Made by a program: the position numbers and the translations under genes. This document shows, piece after piece, positions 9,060 to 16,234 of a DNA stretch of 26,672 nucleotides (position 1 is its first letter; each line of letters starts with the position of its first letter). The stretch comes from a virus, in IMG/VR virus record IMGVR_UViG_3300027901_000163, positions 1 to 26,672 of that record; one strand, given 5' to 3'. The notes beneath the pieces were generated by a model that was not told where the DNA came from, did not search any database, and worked only from the letters and a program-made list of their open reading frames with translations.

Positions 9060-10019
9060 CTAGAATGGCACCTCATCACCGTCGTCGGCTTCCCACGTAT
9101 CCATCACCGAATTGATCTTCGGCTTGGAGGCGGGAGCAACCTCCCGCTTGGGGGCGCTACGCTTCGACTGCATGACTTCCGGCTCACCGGCATCGTCATC
9201 GTCGTCAAACACGTTCTTCGGCTTAGTACTGGCCTTCGGCGCAGGTTCCGGTTCCACGTGACGAGCCGCCTTGGGGGCAGCCTTCTCCTCCGCCGTGGCA
9301 GACGGGCGGTTGCTAGGCGTAGCAATCAGGGTGTAACGCGCCGTATCGGGATCAGCCGCAGCGACATCCACAAGATCAGACTCTTCTTGGGTCAGGTGGC
9401 GCAGCGCGCGGAACTTGAGGGTCAAGCTGTCGGCGTCGGTGTCGTACATGACCTTAGTCACCACGGAGTCCGGACCTTCGCCGTTGGCCTTGAGGTAACG
9501 GCAGTAAGCTTCGTAGGGGAAGTCGTTGCCGACCGGCTCACCAAACAGCGACTTGCCGGGCACTCCCAGTTGGTAAACTTCGCCGCTCGGATCACCCTCA
9601 ACCATAACTGCGAGGTGGCGGCGGTATCGGCACGCCTTACCTTTACCGCGTGCGCCGGAACCAACGACATTCATCGGGCAGCTCTTGCACGAAGAAGCCT
9701 GCTTGTTAGGGGCACTCTCATCCGGCATGCGCCCGTCATTGGACCAGCAGTCAGGAGCCTTAGCCTGTGCATCTTTGTCATAGGCTTCAGCGTAGTAGCT
9801 GCGCCCCACCTCGGCAGACTGGTCCACGACGATGACGTTCAGTTGGTGCGGCACGGCGCGGCCAATCTGCTCACCGCCAACAATACGCTTGAAGGTGCCG
9901 TTGGTGTTGGTCTGGATGCGCCGCAGGCTGGCGCCCGTGACGATTTTCTCCGCCAACCGCGACTTGCGGCGGATGGTCGGCAGGTTGCTGTTATCTTCGA
10001 AAAGAACGAGGTCGCTCAT
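9060..10019 (-). CDS. Probable single-stranded DNA-binding protein with SSB-like acidic tail
   Basis: A 319-residue protein. The N-terminal ~215 residues contain a Cys cluster (SSCKSCPMNVVGSGARGKGK, then CRYRRHLAV) that could bind zinc. Next comes a mixed region that could form an OB-like fold (not shown by sequence alone), and a disordered Ala/Pro/Lys-rich linker with DDDDD. The C-terminus is WEADDGDEVPF. This matches the acidic-plus-PF tip by which bacterial SSB recruits partner proteins (E. coli SSB ends DDDIPF). Its place between the primase-helicase and recombination-type genes supports an SSB role. The call rests on the tail, the layout and general resemblance to phage SSB-like proteins. 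Confidence 0.65.
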   Translation of the reverse strand: MSDLVLFEDNSNLPTIRRKSRLAEKIVTGASLRRIQTNTNGTFKRIVGGEQIGRAVPHQLNVIVVDQSAEVGRSYYAEAYDKDAQAKAPDCWSNDGRMPDESAPNKQASSCKSCPMNVVGSGARGKGKACRYRRHLAVMVEGDPSGEVYQLGVPGKSLFGEPVGNDFPYEAYCRYLKANGEGPDSVVTKVMYDTDADSLTLKFRALRHLTQEESDLVDVAAADPDTARYTLIATPSNRPSATAEEKAAPKAARHVEPEPAPKASTKPKNVFDDDDDAGEPEVMQSKRSAPKREVAPASKPKINSVMDTWEADDGDEVPF

Positions 10020-10027
10020 GTTTTTCC

Positions 10028-10435
10028 CTAGCGATTAGTTGGTTTGCGAACAGTGATGACGTACGTGTTGTCTACTTGAAGCCCTATCGGATGAACGTCA
10101 GGGTTCTCCTCAAGGAATTGCTTCATATTGCTTTCGTGGATGCGCTGCTGAAGCAGGTAGGGCGCATCGTTCTCTTTGATGAACTGGTACATGTTGTCCC
10201 AGTCGGTGGTCCAGTAGCGTGACTTCATCCTCCGAGTGACGGTGCCTTCCGGCGTGCGGAGGCTGTCTAGGTTCTGTTCGTTGCAGATAGCCAGAAGCTG
10301 TTCGGACACTACGTCAAGATCGGACTTAAGCCGTGCGATCTCTTCCTTGTGGGCAGCTTCTTTCTCGTTGATGACGCCGCGAATGCGGCGATAGATAGCG
10401 ACCAGCCGGTCGGCTGGCAGGTTATCGGTTGTCAT
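10028..10435 (-). CDS. Conserved phage protein of unknown function, coiled-coil N-terminus
   Basis: 135 residues. The N-terminal helix (KEAAHKEEIARLKSDLDVVSEQ, about 25-46) is charged and probably a coiled coil. The C-terminal part contains TPEGTVTRRMKSRYWTTDWD and HESNMKQFLEENPDVHPIGL. Proteins with these segments recur next to SSB-like genes in phage genomes, but I know of no assigned function. The start has a strong ribosome site (AAGGAGCAAAC directly before the ATG). It lies 9 bases from the SSB-like gene, so the two are probably co-translated. Confidence 0.7.
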   Translation of the reverse strand: MTTDNLPADRLVAIYRRIRGVINEKEAAHKEEIARLKSDLDVVSEQLLAICNEQNLDSLRTPEGTVTRRMKSRYWTTDWDNMYQFIKENDAPYLLQQRIHESNMKQFLEENPDVHPIGLQVDNTYVITVRKPTNR

Positions 10436-10474
10436 GTTTGCTCCTTCTTAGCCCGCAACCAGCCTAGCCTAACA

Positions 10475-12019
10475 TTATACAGTGTCAAGCTCTTGTCGGT
10501 ACAGGTCGATAATTTTTTGGTGGTTGTCGATGTTGCCGCGTAGCATGGCGTACAGGCGCTCCTCCACTTGGCTACCCTTAATGTGAACGATGGTCATGGC
10601 ATTCTTCTGCCCCGGCCTGTCGATGCGCGCGTTGGCTTGGAGGTAGGTTTCCACGCTCGTAACCGGCGCGTACCAAATAATTGTATCGGCGGCGGTAAGA
10701 GTTAGACCGTGGCTGGCAGCTTGCGGCTGAATAAGAAGCACGCGCGGGTTTTCTTTATTCTGGAACCTGTCGACGATATCGGTGCGTTTATTAGGAGAGA
10801 CGCTACCGTTAATGACTTCGCACGGGATTCCTTCTTTCTCCATACGAGCCCGCAGTAGCTCTATAGTGTGGGTGAACGGCACAAAGATAAGAACCTTGTT
10901 GTTCGTCTCTTCGATAACTTCAAGCACCACATTGATGCGGTTGGAGACGTCAAACTCCAAGGCTTGTCCGCTGTCGGTGTAGACTACGCCGCTAGCGATT
11001 TGCAGGAGCTTGTTCATTTTAGTCGCCGCGTTGACGGCGCTTACTTCTTCCCCGGCAGCTTCGAGCAGCATCTGCGTCTTAAGCTGCATGTAGTACTTTT
11101 TCTGTTGTGGCGTCAGCGGCGCATCCCGCTCGACGTGGGTGACCGGAGGCAGGTCCAGACAGTCTTTTTTCTCAAACCGGATCGCCGGTTGGAGCAGCCT
11201 ATGAACTATGGCGTGAGCAGCTGGCTTAGGCACCCACTTAAACTGTGTCACCTTAGCCATAACTTGATCGCGGAACTGGCCGTAGAAACGCGGGCAACTC
11301 TCGACCCCCATAAGTTTCGCTAGGCCGTAGGCATCCACTGGCGACTGAGCGGCGGGCGTCCCAGTCAGCATCCAGAGGTGAGGGTCTGTTTCCTTGACGA
11401 TGCGGTTAAGGATTTTCCAGCGGTTGGTCTGTGCATTCTTATAGGCGTTAGCCTCGTCCACGACGATTAGGTCAAACCCACCAGCGGCGATGGCATCCTG
11501 CACCGTGGCTACACCGTCGAAGTTAATGATAACGAACTCAGACCCAGCGTTGATGATCTTCTCGCGCTGCGGAGCCGTCCCGTGCGCCACGCTGCATGAG
11601 CGGTGCATAGCGAACTTAAACAGGTCTTGTTGCCAAGCCGACTTCATAATCGACAAGGGACAAAGAACCAGAACGCGCCGAACCAGCCCCTTCTTCATGA
11701 GGTAGTCCGCAGCCCAGATAACGCTGGCAGTCTTACCGGTTCCGGCCTCGCTGAAACAGAACGCGCGCCTGTGCACGGACAGGAAAGAGGACGTGGTCTT
11801 CTGGTGTTCAAACGGCGCTAGCTTGCTCGTCCACTCATACTCCCGCAGCAACGGAGACGGTGTGTCGGCAAACCCCATGCTGGCAAGCTGGCGAGCTTCG
11901 TTCAGCCCCCAATGCACCAGAACGCCGTCTTCAGTCTCGGCGCTTTTGAGTATGTTGTTTGTGATAAGCCCCGGCTCTGCGGTAGGAACCAGCAAAGCTC
12001 TGTTGTCGATGATATCCAC
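10475..12019 (-). CDS. SNF2/DEAD-like superfamily 2 helicase
   Basis: A 514-residue SF2 ATPase. A Q-motif-like FEHQKT lies at 70-75, Walker A EAGTGKT at 91-97, motif Ia VLCPLSIMKSAWQ at about 118-130, motif II VVDEA at about 186-190 (DEAN), and motif III MLTGTPA at 217-223. In the C-terminal RecA domain the motif V region is followed by motif VI QANARIDRPGQK, typical of SNF2-like phage helicases. The start is GTG at 12019, placed by its TAGGAGCAAAC ribosome site. Such proteins act as DNA translocases in phage replication or recombination; the exact role here is unknown. Confidence 0.9.
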   Translation of the reverse strand: MDIIDNRALLVPTAEPGLITNNILKSAETEDGVLVHWGLNEARQLASMGFADTPSPLLREYEWTSKLAPFEHQKTTSSFLSVHRRAFCFSEAGTGKTASVIWAADYLMKKGLVRRVLVLCPLSIMKSAWQQDLFKFAMHRSCSVAHGTAPQREKIINAGSEFVIINFDGVATVQDAIAAGGFDLIVVDEANAYKNAQTNRWKILNRIVKETDPHLWMLTGTPAAQSPVDAYGLAKLMGVESCPRFYGQFRDQVMAKVTQFKWVPKPAAHAIVHRLLQPAIRFEKKDCLDLPPVTHVERDAPLTPQQKKYYMQLKTQMLLEAAGEEVSAVNAATKMNKLLQIASGVVYTDSGQALEFDVSNRINVVLEVIEETNNKVLIFVPFTHTIELLRARMEKEGIPCEVINGSVSPNKRTDIVDRFQNKENPRVLLIQPQAASHGLTLTAADTIIWYAPVTSVETYLQANARIDRPGQKNAMTIVHIKGSQVEERLYAMLRGNIDNHQKIIDLYRQELDTV

Positions 12020-12027
12020 GTTTGCTC

Positions 12028-12330
12028 CTACTTTTTCTTTTTGCGCTCCCGCGTGCTCGTTTCCGAAACGAGGTTGCGCTTGCTGTCGCGCTTGAACGAA
12101 CGATTGACTGATTTGCTTTCGACCCGCAAGCCGTCGCCGTTGGAGCCACCCTTGTCCAACGCCTTGACGTGAGCCACGTCCTTGCCGTCGCCCTTATGGA
12201 CCTTCCCCGCCTTCATCATCTTGGCGCGAGCAGCGTTACGCATATCGCGTTTCTTAATCTGGTCCGGGCGTCCTTGGTATAGGTCGTACTCACGGCGGTA
12301 GTTACGATCCGCTTTGTTCTTGTAAGACAT
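12028..12330 (-). CDS. Small basic HNH-like protein
   Basis: 100 residues, very Lys/Arg-rich, ending in KKKK. The core RNAARAKMMKAGKVHKGDG is followed by KDVAHVKALDKGGSNGDGLR and VNRSFKRD. This resembles the degenerate HNH-type fold of short phage proteins, with D-x-x-H, a GG turn, then an Asn. The start follows a strong TAGGAGG site. The gap to the next gene upstream (12331-12411) holds nothing I can identify. Nuclease activity is not assured, because the usual second HNH His is not evident. Confidence 0.6.
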   Translation of the reverse strand: MSYKNKADRNYRREYDLYQGRPDQIKKRDMRNAARAKMMKAGKVHKGDGKDVAHVKALDKGGSNGDGLRVESKSVNRSFKRDSKRNLVSETSTRERKKKK

Positions 12331-12411
12331 CAGTTCCTCCTAGGCGGCAGTCACATGGGCCGGGTAGATATGCTGGAGCGTTATGTACCGAAGCGTTGAC
12401 CGCTTAAAAAT

Positions 12412-13095
12412 TTAGCTTTTCCAGCCACCAGCGTTTCTCCCGTTATGTTCGCAACTTATAACAGGACAATGTTTTTTACATAACCCCGAGCTTTTAGCGT
12501 TCCAAACACCGCTCTCATGGGCGGCATCTAGGCGGTCCAGTTGCGGGCTAAACACCGACAACGGGTCGCCGTCGCCACGGCGGTAATCTTTCTTGGGGAA
12601 CTCGTCACTCACCACGTAGATGAGCCCGGCCTTGATGGTTTTGACTTCGGGGAAGTGGGCGAACACCGCCCCAGCCATAAGGTCCAGCTGCTTAGTGTCG
12701 GCGTACCTAGCGTTCTTGCCCGTCTTATAGTCGATCAAGTGCGCCTTGGGGCCGTTCACAATCAACAGGTCGATAATACCCCTGTACCAAACTTCCTTAT
12801 CGAAGAAGTCGCAGGGGGTGTACCCGTCCTCGGTGCGCTTAACACCAAGCTTCATTTCGCAGTACTTGTCGCCGGGAAAGGCAGCAAGTCTTTCTACGAC
12901 GGGCCTGATGTAAGCATACTTTTCGGGGACGGGTACTCCATCTCGTACAAATGCTTCCGCAGCCGCATGGACTTCAGTCCCATAAACGGCTTCTGGTCCC
13001 GGAGTATCTTCGACATCCTTAACCACCTTCAGGTGGAAGTACTTCTTAGGGCACTGGTCGAACGTCTTGATGCTGCTGTAGGACCACGCGGGCAT
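12412..13095 (-). CDS. Cas4/RecB-like PD-(D/E)XK nuclease with likely Fe-S cluster
   Basis: 227 residues. It begins SYSSIKTFDQCPKKYF, the typical start of PDDEXK_1/RecB-family nucleases. Catalytic-type residues are His43 (GTEVHAAAE), Asp109 (RGIIDLL), the DYK of HLIDYKTGK (122-124) and Gln136. Four cysteines, C15 plus C206, C210 and C215 (CKKHCPVISC), have the one-plus-three spacing of the 4Fe-4S cluster in Cas4 and AddB nucleases. It is probably a 5' or 3' ssDNA exonuclease in phage recombination or replication. The ATG overlaps the upstream stop (TAATG). There is no adjacent cas1/cas2, so this is not evidence of CRISPR adaptation. Confidence 0.85.
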   Translation of the reverse strand: MPAWSYSSIKTFDQCPKKYFHLKVVKDVEDTPGPEAVYGTEVHAAAEAFVRDGVPVPEKYAYIRPVVERLAAFPGDKYCEMKLGVKRTEDGYTPCDFFDKEVWYRGIIDLLIVNGPKAHLIDYKTGKNARYADTKQLDLMAGAVFAHFPEVKTIKAGLIYVVSDEFPKKDYRRGDGDPLSVFSPQLDRLDAAHESGVWNAKSSGLCKKHCPVISCEHNGRNAGGWKS

Positions 13096-13499
13096 TAGTC
13101 TTGGCTCTGCATCTCAATGAGTTTGTTCAGGTAGCTACGGGCGAGCGTTAGGGCGCCCTCCGAGCCATCGTAGTTGGCGACGCAGTCTAGAACGCCTCCA
13201 CGCAGGAAGCCAGTAAACTCCTCGCGGGTCATGAACTGTGAATACGCCCGCCAGTTTTCTGGTTCGTCATCTGCTTTTAGTCCCAAAGGTTCGGCCTCTT
13301 GAGCCACCACCTTCTTCGCCCTGCCGACCTTGCCGGTCTTAGCCTTGGACTTTTTGTATTTTTTGATCGGGATACCCAAGGCTTCCTTGCGGTAGTTATA
13401 GATGTTGCCATAACCTACGCCGAACATGCGTGCGACTTCGGCGGGCGAGGCGTCGGGGTTGACCATGAAATATTCAATTGCTTCAGACTTCTTAGACAT
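13095..13499 (-). CDS. HTH-domain phage protein
   Basis: 134 residues. The N-terminal HTH has the pattern NPDASPAEVARMFGVGYGNI followed by YNYRKEA (about residues 14-38), similar to phage-type homeodomain-like HTHs. A basic linker (KKYKKSKAKTGK) follows. The C-terminal helix region (FTGFLRGGVLDC and ARSYLNKLIE) vaguely resembles DUF3310-type phage nucleotide-metabolism proteins, but I do not rely on that. The ribosome site before 13499 is GGAAGAGAG. Probably DNA-binding; target unknown. Confidence 0.7.
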   Translation of the reverse strand: MSKKSEAIEYFMVNPDASPAEVARMFGVGYGNIYNYRKEALGIPIKKYKKSKAKTGKVGRAKKVVAQEAEPLGLKADDEPENWRAYSQFMTREEFTGFLRGGVLDCVANYDGSEGALTLARSYLNKLIEMQSQD

Positions 13500-13511
13500 T
13501 TGCTCTCTTCC

Positions 13512-14312
13512 TTACTTAAGATTGCCACCACTCTTGAGGATGTTACCGCTGTACGTGTAGGTGCCCACGTGAGACAGCGGGATGAACGGATGGGCGTAAA
13601 TCTTCCCTCCGTGTTTGCGCCAGAGCTCACAGAAATGGAAATCCTCTGACAGCAACGCTCCGCTTGCGTCGATGCTAGTAGCAAAGAACTCATGCGTAAG
13701 CGGTTTGATGTACTCGCCGGTATTCGGGTCTTTGAAAGACGACGTGCGGTAGGTCGGCACGTGAGGGGCCAGCTCTTCAAACACATGGCGCTTGATGAGC
13801 ATGAAGCCCGTGCCGCCGTGGCGCACTTCGATGAAGCCTTCGGCGTCCGTCTCTTGGTGGCTATTGCCAACCATGTTGAAAACGAAAGCACCAGCGTGCT
13901 CTTCTAGGTCCGTCTTGCCAGCGGCGGCAGCGCGCTTGACGCTGTCCCAGTTAACTTCCTTCTTCGGGTAGATACCGCAGGCGATATCACGGTCGCCAGC
14001 CATCAGCTGCGCCACTGCCTTCCCGTCGAAGCAGATGTCTGCGTCAATGAACATCAGGTAGTCCTTGCCCGACTCTAGGAAGATACGGGTAAGCTCGTTG
14101 CGGGCGCGGGTAATCAGGCTCTCGTTGGTCATCTGGCACCACAGAACCTCCACACCCAGTTCACGCATGGTTTGCACGGTGAAAAGCAAGCCTTGCACAT
14201 AAGGTCCTGTGCACATGCCGCCGTACATGGGGGTAGCGATCATCAGCGTCGGTCGCCGCTGTTCGTCTTGAGCCACTGGTTTCACTTTCACTTCGTCAGA
14301 AGGGGACGTCAT
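13512..14312 (-). CDS. GT-A-fold glycosyltransferase
   Basis: 266 residues. TLMIATPMYGGMCTGPYVQG opens a nucleotide-sugar-binding Rossmann-like half. RARNELTRIFL is followed by YLMFIDADICF, carrying the DxD metal/sugar-nucleotide motif. GGTGFMLIKRHVFEEL and LLSEDFHFCELWRKHGG (ED-x-x-F) match the acceptor side of GT2/GT62-like phage glycosyltransferases. No signal peptide or transmembrane segment. The substrate could be phage DNA bases, a virion protein or host surface glycan; nothing here decides. Its start overlaps the 3' end of the 58-residue upstream gene by 17 bases. Confidence 0.85.
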   Translation of the reverse strand: MTSPSDEVKVKPVAQDEQRRPTLMIATPMYGGMCTGPYVQGLLFTVQTMRELGVEVLWCQMTNESLITRARNELTRIFLESGKDYLMFIDADICFDGKAVAQLMAGDRDIACGIYPKKEVNWDSVKRAAAAGKTDLEEHAGAFVFNMVGNSHQETDAEGFIEVRHGGTGFMLIKRHVFEELAPHVPTYRTSSFKDPNTGEYIKPLTHEFFATSIDASGALLSEDFHFCELWRKHGGKIYAHPFIPLSHVGTYTYSGNILKSGGNLK

Positions 14313-14472
14313 ATATTTCTCCGTTGCGTACCTTCGTCTTAGTGGCTGCCAGTGCGGCTTCCATCGCGCGCGTGTCTTGACCGGTCCAAGCGGCTTCTTC
14401 CACCTGAGCCCGTAGAGCCTTCGCCTTATCTGCTAGCGTCGGCCAAGTGCGGGGGTCGTGGGGGTTCATCAT
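14296..14472 (-). CDS. Small acidic/helical hypothetical protein (58 residues)
   Basis: Starts at a double ATG and reads MMNPHDPRTWPTLADKAK..., with an Ala/Glu-rich helix, ending KVRNGEIYDVPF. It overlaps the glycosyltransferase start by 17 bases and follows the 18-codon ORF by three bases, so all three may be translationally coupled. I recognise no family. The DVPF ending recalls the SSB-type acidic-PF tip, but on so short a sequence this may be chance. Confidence 0.6.
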   Translation of the reverse strand: MMNPHDPRTWPTLADKAKALRAQVEEAAWTGQDTRAMEAALAATKTKVRNGEIYDVPF

Positions 14473-14475
14473 GGC

Positions 14476-14532
14476 TCACGCCGCCTCTTTGACACGCGCC
14501 AGCCGCAGTTCGTGCTTTTCGTCTTCGGTCAT
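14476..14532 (-). CDS. Possible 18-residue coupled mini-ORF
   Basis: ATG at 14532 overlaps the stop of the membrane-protein gene as ATGA. It encodes MTEDEKHELRLARVKEAA and stops three bases before the ATG ATG of the 58-residue gene. Coupling at both ends argues that it is translated, if only to pass ribosomes along. It is too short to assess otherwise. Confidence 0.4.
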   Translation of the reverse strand: MTEDEKHELRLARVKEAA

Positions 14533-14738
14533 TGGTCAGTCCCCCGAACAGCCGCAAGGATCGCAGTTACACCGTTCCACACGCAGTACGCGCCGAGCGG
14601 CATAAGCCATCCCGCCATGACAATGTAATTTTGATCCTGCCCGATGCCCTTCTGCATTCCAGCGTAGAATGCGAGCATGAGGCTTGCGGCCATTAGGCAG
14701 CAGCCGGTGATGGTGGCGATGATGTCGTTGGGTTTCAT
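14529..14738 (-). CDS. Small two-helix membrane protein
   Basis: 69 residues from the ATG at 14738, chosen because AAGGAGCAAAC lies directly upstream; a longer in-frame version from 14816 would translate part of the repeat array and lacks a ribosome site. Two transmembrane segments are visible: IIATITGCCLMAASLMLAFY (about residues 6-25) and YIVMAGWLMPLGAYCVW with VTAILAAV (about 37-62), with a short GMQKGIGQDQN loop between. It could be a holin-like or accessory membrane protein, but no lysis genes are adjacent. A TATAAA-like -10 on the minus strand (14761-14766) lies just upstream, without a clear -35. Confidence 0.7.
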   Translation of the reverse strand: MKPNDIIATITGCCLMAASLMLAFYAGMQKGIGQDQNYIVMAGWLMPLGAYCVWNGVTAILAAVRGTDQ

Positions 14739-14779
14739 TGTTTGCTCCTTACTGGTTGTGTTTATACGCTCTGAGTGCG

Positions 14780-15348
14780 TGGTTCGGTCGTCCGTTTTGG
14801 CTCGCTCATGTGGCATGGTTCTTTCGGGATGCTTGGCTCACTCTCTTGGTTTGGTTCTGTCTGATTTCCTGGCTCGCTCTGGCAACCTGGTTCTGTCGAC
14901 CTGCTTGGCTCACTCCGCACACCTGATCCTATCGTGAATTTTGGTTCGCTCTTCTCGGATGGTTCAGTCGGTTCCTTTAGCTCACTCTCGAAATCTGGTT
15001 CGTTCGCGCTCTATGGCTCGCTCTGGTGCGGTGGTTCTGTCCAATCTACTGACTCACTCAGAGTCGCTGGTTCTGTCTTTCTGTTTGGTTCGCTCTACCC
15101 ATCATGGTCCTGTCTCTTCACTTGGCTCGCTCTTGGAAGTTGGTTCTGACATCTAGTGTGGCTCGCTCCTGCGTTTTGGTGCTGTCCTTCTGTTTGGCTC
15201 GCTCCTGCGTTTTGGTGCTGTCCTTCTGTTTGGCTCGCTCTTGGCCACTGGTTCTGTCTCGGCTTCTGGCTCGCTCACAAATTTTGGTTCTGTCCCTTGG
15301 TGTGGCTCGCTCTCGATTATTGGTTCTGTCGCGGGGGCTGGCTAAAAC
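14780..15348 (-). repeat. Alternating short-core repeat array (32 cores of 10 bp, 31 variable spacers)
   Basis: The only gene-free stretch over 300 bases. Cores begin every 18 bp from 14780 to 15339 and alternate strictly between two types: TGGTTCTGTC-like (16; 7 exact) and TGGCTCGCTC-like (16; 9 exact). On the leftward-transcribed strand they read GACAGAACCA and GAGCGAGCCA. Spacers are 8 nt, except one of 9 nt at 15096-15104, and look unrelated apart from one duplication. The last core (15339, TGGCTAAAAC) is degenerate; a possible stray copy sits at 14753. Spacers vary at all positions while cores do not, so constraint is on DNA or RNA rather than codons. TGGCTCACTC variants put TGA stops in one minus frame, and the 9-nt spacer shifts the plus frames. 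It starts 9 bases after the end of the IS110-domain gene, on the same transcript. Confidence 0.95.
15159..15240 (-). repeat. Exact tandem duplication of a 36 bp repeat unit inside the array
   Basis: 15159-15194 and 15195-15230 are identical, including both spacers (ctgcgttt and cttctgtt) and a shared core variant TGGTGCTGTC found nowhere else in the array; the next core (15231-15240) continues the match. This shows that the array has grown by copying a whole two-core unit. Confidence 0.95.
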
Positions 15349-15357
15349 TAAATCTAC

Positions 15358-16203
15358 CTAATTCACACCCGGCCCGTGCTTGACGTGGGCATGACCGAGA
15401 ATACCGATAGCGTAGGGCAGCGGCGGCGCTTTGCCGTGGTGCTGGACATACATCATGTGGTGCAGATCACTCAGGAACAGCTTGACTGCATAGCGACGTG
15501 CGCGGGCGTGGATGTGAGCCGGGGGTAGCTTGCCCTGCGAGTAGGCTTTGTATGCGTCGGTATCCTTACCGATATTCTTCTTCTCCAGAACAGCAGCAGC
15601 CTGCGCCGCAAATTCACCGCGCTCGTTACGTTCAATCTCAAGCAGCTTCCGTTCCTTATATGCCTTGGCGTAGTAGGCGTCGTCGTGACCGCCGACCTTC
15701 ACGAAGCTCTCGCCCAGCTTCCAGCACAGCACCTTGAGGTCGGCATTCCACGGGCGCTTCTGCTTCTTTTCCCATACCTTAGACGGCTCCAACCCAGCGA
15801 AGGACCAGAACGCACCAGCCGTCTCCGCCTTGGTGATATCAAGGTGAGCTAGGAACCCAGCGGCAATCACAGGCCCAATGCCCTTCTGCGAGCGCATCCA
15901 CTGCCCGATAGGGTCGGACTCCGAATAGACATCCAACGCCACCTTGATCTGCTCTTCGAGCGTGCGGTTCATGTCCGCCAGCCACTTCACTGTCGTATGA
16001 GGCTCGCCGTCCTTCGCCATGCTACGAACCTGCCCGTCGCTGCGGATGCGGTTAGCTTGCAGTTGGTAATAAGCATCTACAAGGAAGCGGGCTTCGTCCT
16101 TGCCCAGCGTCGAGCCCGCAGCGCGCTCGTCCTTAGTCAGCTTGCGGATAGCTTCCTGAATGACGCCAATGCTCGGGGTATCGTAGTCGGTAGCGGTAGT
16201 CAT
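15358..16203 (-). CDS. Phage protein with IS110/IS116-type C-terminal transposase (HhH) domain
   Basis: 281 residues with a strong ribosome site (AGGAGCAAAC). Residues 101-170 match the C-terminal domain of IS110-family transposases (PF02371-like): helix-hairpin-helix QKGIGPVIAAGFLAHLD (106-122), then GAFWSFAGLEPSKVWE (130-145) and KRPWNADLKVLCWK (149-162). Ser141 after GLEP could correspond to the IS110 catalytic serine, but the usual SGG context is absent, so activity is open. The N-terminal ~95 residues are helical and carry no DEDD RuvC-like domain, which true IS110 recombinases have. The C-terminal third is distinct: KLPPAHIHARARRYAVKLF and a His-rich HHMMYVQHHGK. It is not a whole insertion sequence, as no element ends are seen. 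It lies immediately upstream of, and is co-transcribed with, the repeat array. Confidence 0.75.
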   Translation of the reverse strand: MTTATDYDTPSIGVIQEAIRKLTKDERAAGSTLGKDEARFLVDAYYQLQANRIRSDGQVRSMAKDGEPHTTVKWLADMNRTLEEQIKVALDVYSESDPIGQWMRSQKGIGPVIAAGFLAHLDITKAETAGAFWSFAGLEPSKVWEKKQKRPWNADLKVLCWKLGESFVKVGGHDDAYYAKAYKERKLLEIERNERGEFAAQAAAVLEKKNIGKDTDAYKAYSQGKLPPAHIHARARRYAVKLFLSDLHHMMYVQHHGKAPPLPYAIGILGHAHVKHGPGVN

Positions 16204-16234
16204 GGGTTTGCTCCTGTTTGTTTTTTTAGTACGC

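Noticed and set aside
9258-10031. 257-codon open frame on the plus strand.
   Set aside because: Antisense shadow of the SSB-like gene, with no recognisable protein sequence and no ribosome site; long shadows are frequent in this GC-rich DNA.
14529-14816. Longer version of the small membrane protein starting at 14816, with an N-terminus translated from the array.
   Set aside because: No ribosome site at 14816, whereas the ATG at 14738 has AAGGAGCAAAC. The frame upstream meets a TGA in the next TGGCTCACTC core.
14780-15348. CRISPR array.
   Set aside because: Cores are 10 bp and spacers 8 bp, with two alternating core types and no cas1, cas2 or effector gene. The Cas4-like nuclease at 12412-13095 is a common phage recombination nuclease.
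14677-15361. Open frames of 60-86 codons on the plus strand across the array, giving LVLSxxLARS-type hexapeptide repeats.
   Set aside because: The 18 bp period keeps any frame regular and the cores lack stops in it, so openness is a by-product. The frame is broken by a TGA at 14935 and a 1-base insertion near 15100, spacers vary at every codon position, and the strand is opposite to the operon.
15358-16203. Complete IS110-family insertion sequence.
   Set aside because: No RuvC-like DEDD domain, no element ends or target duplication visible, and the gene has the operon's own ribosome-site style.
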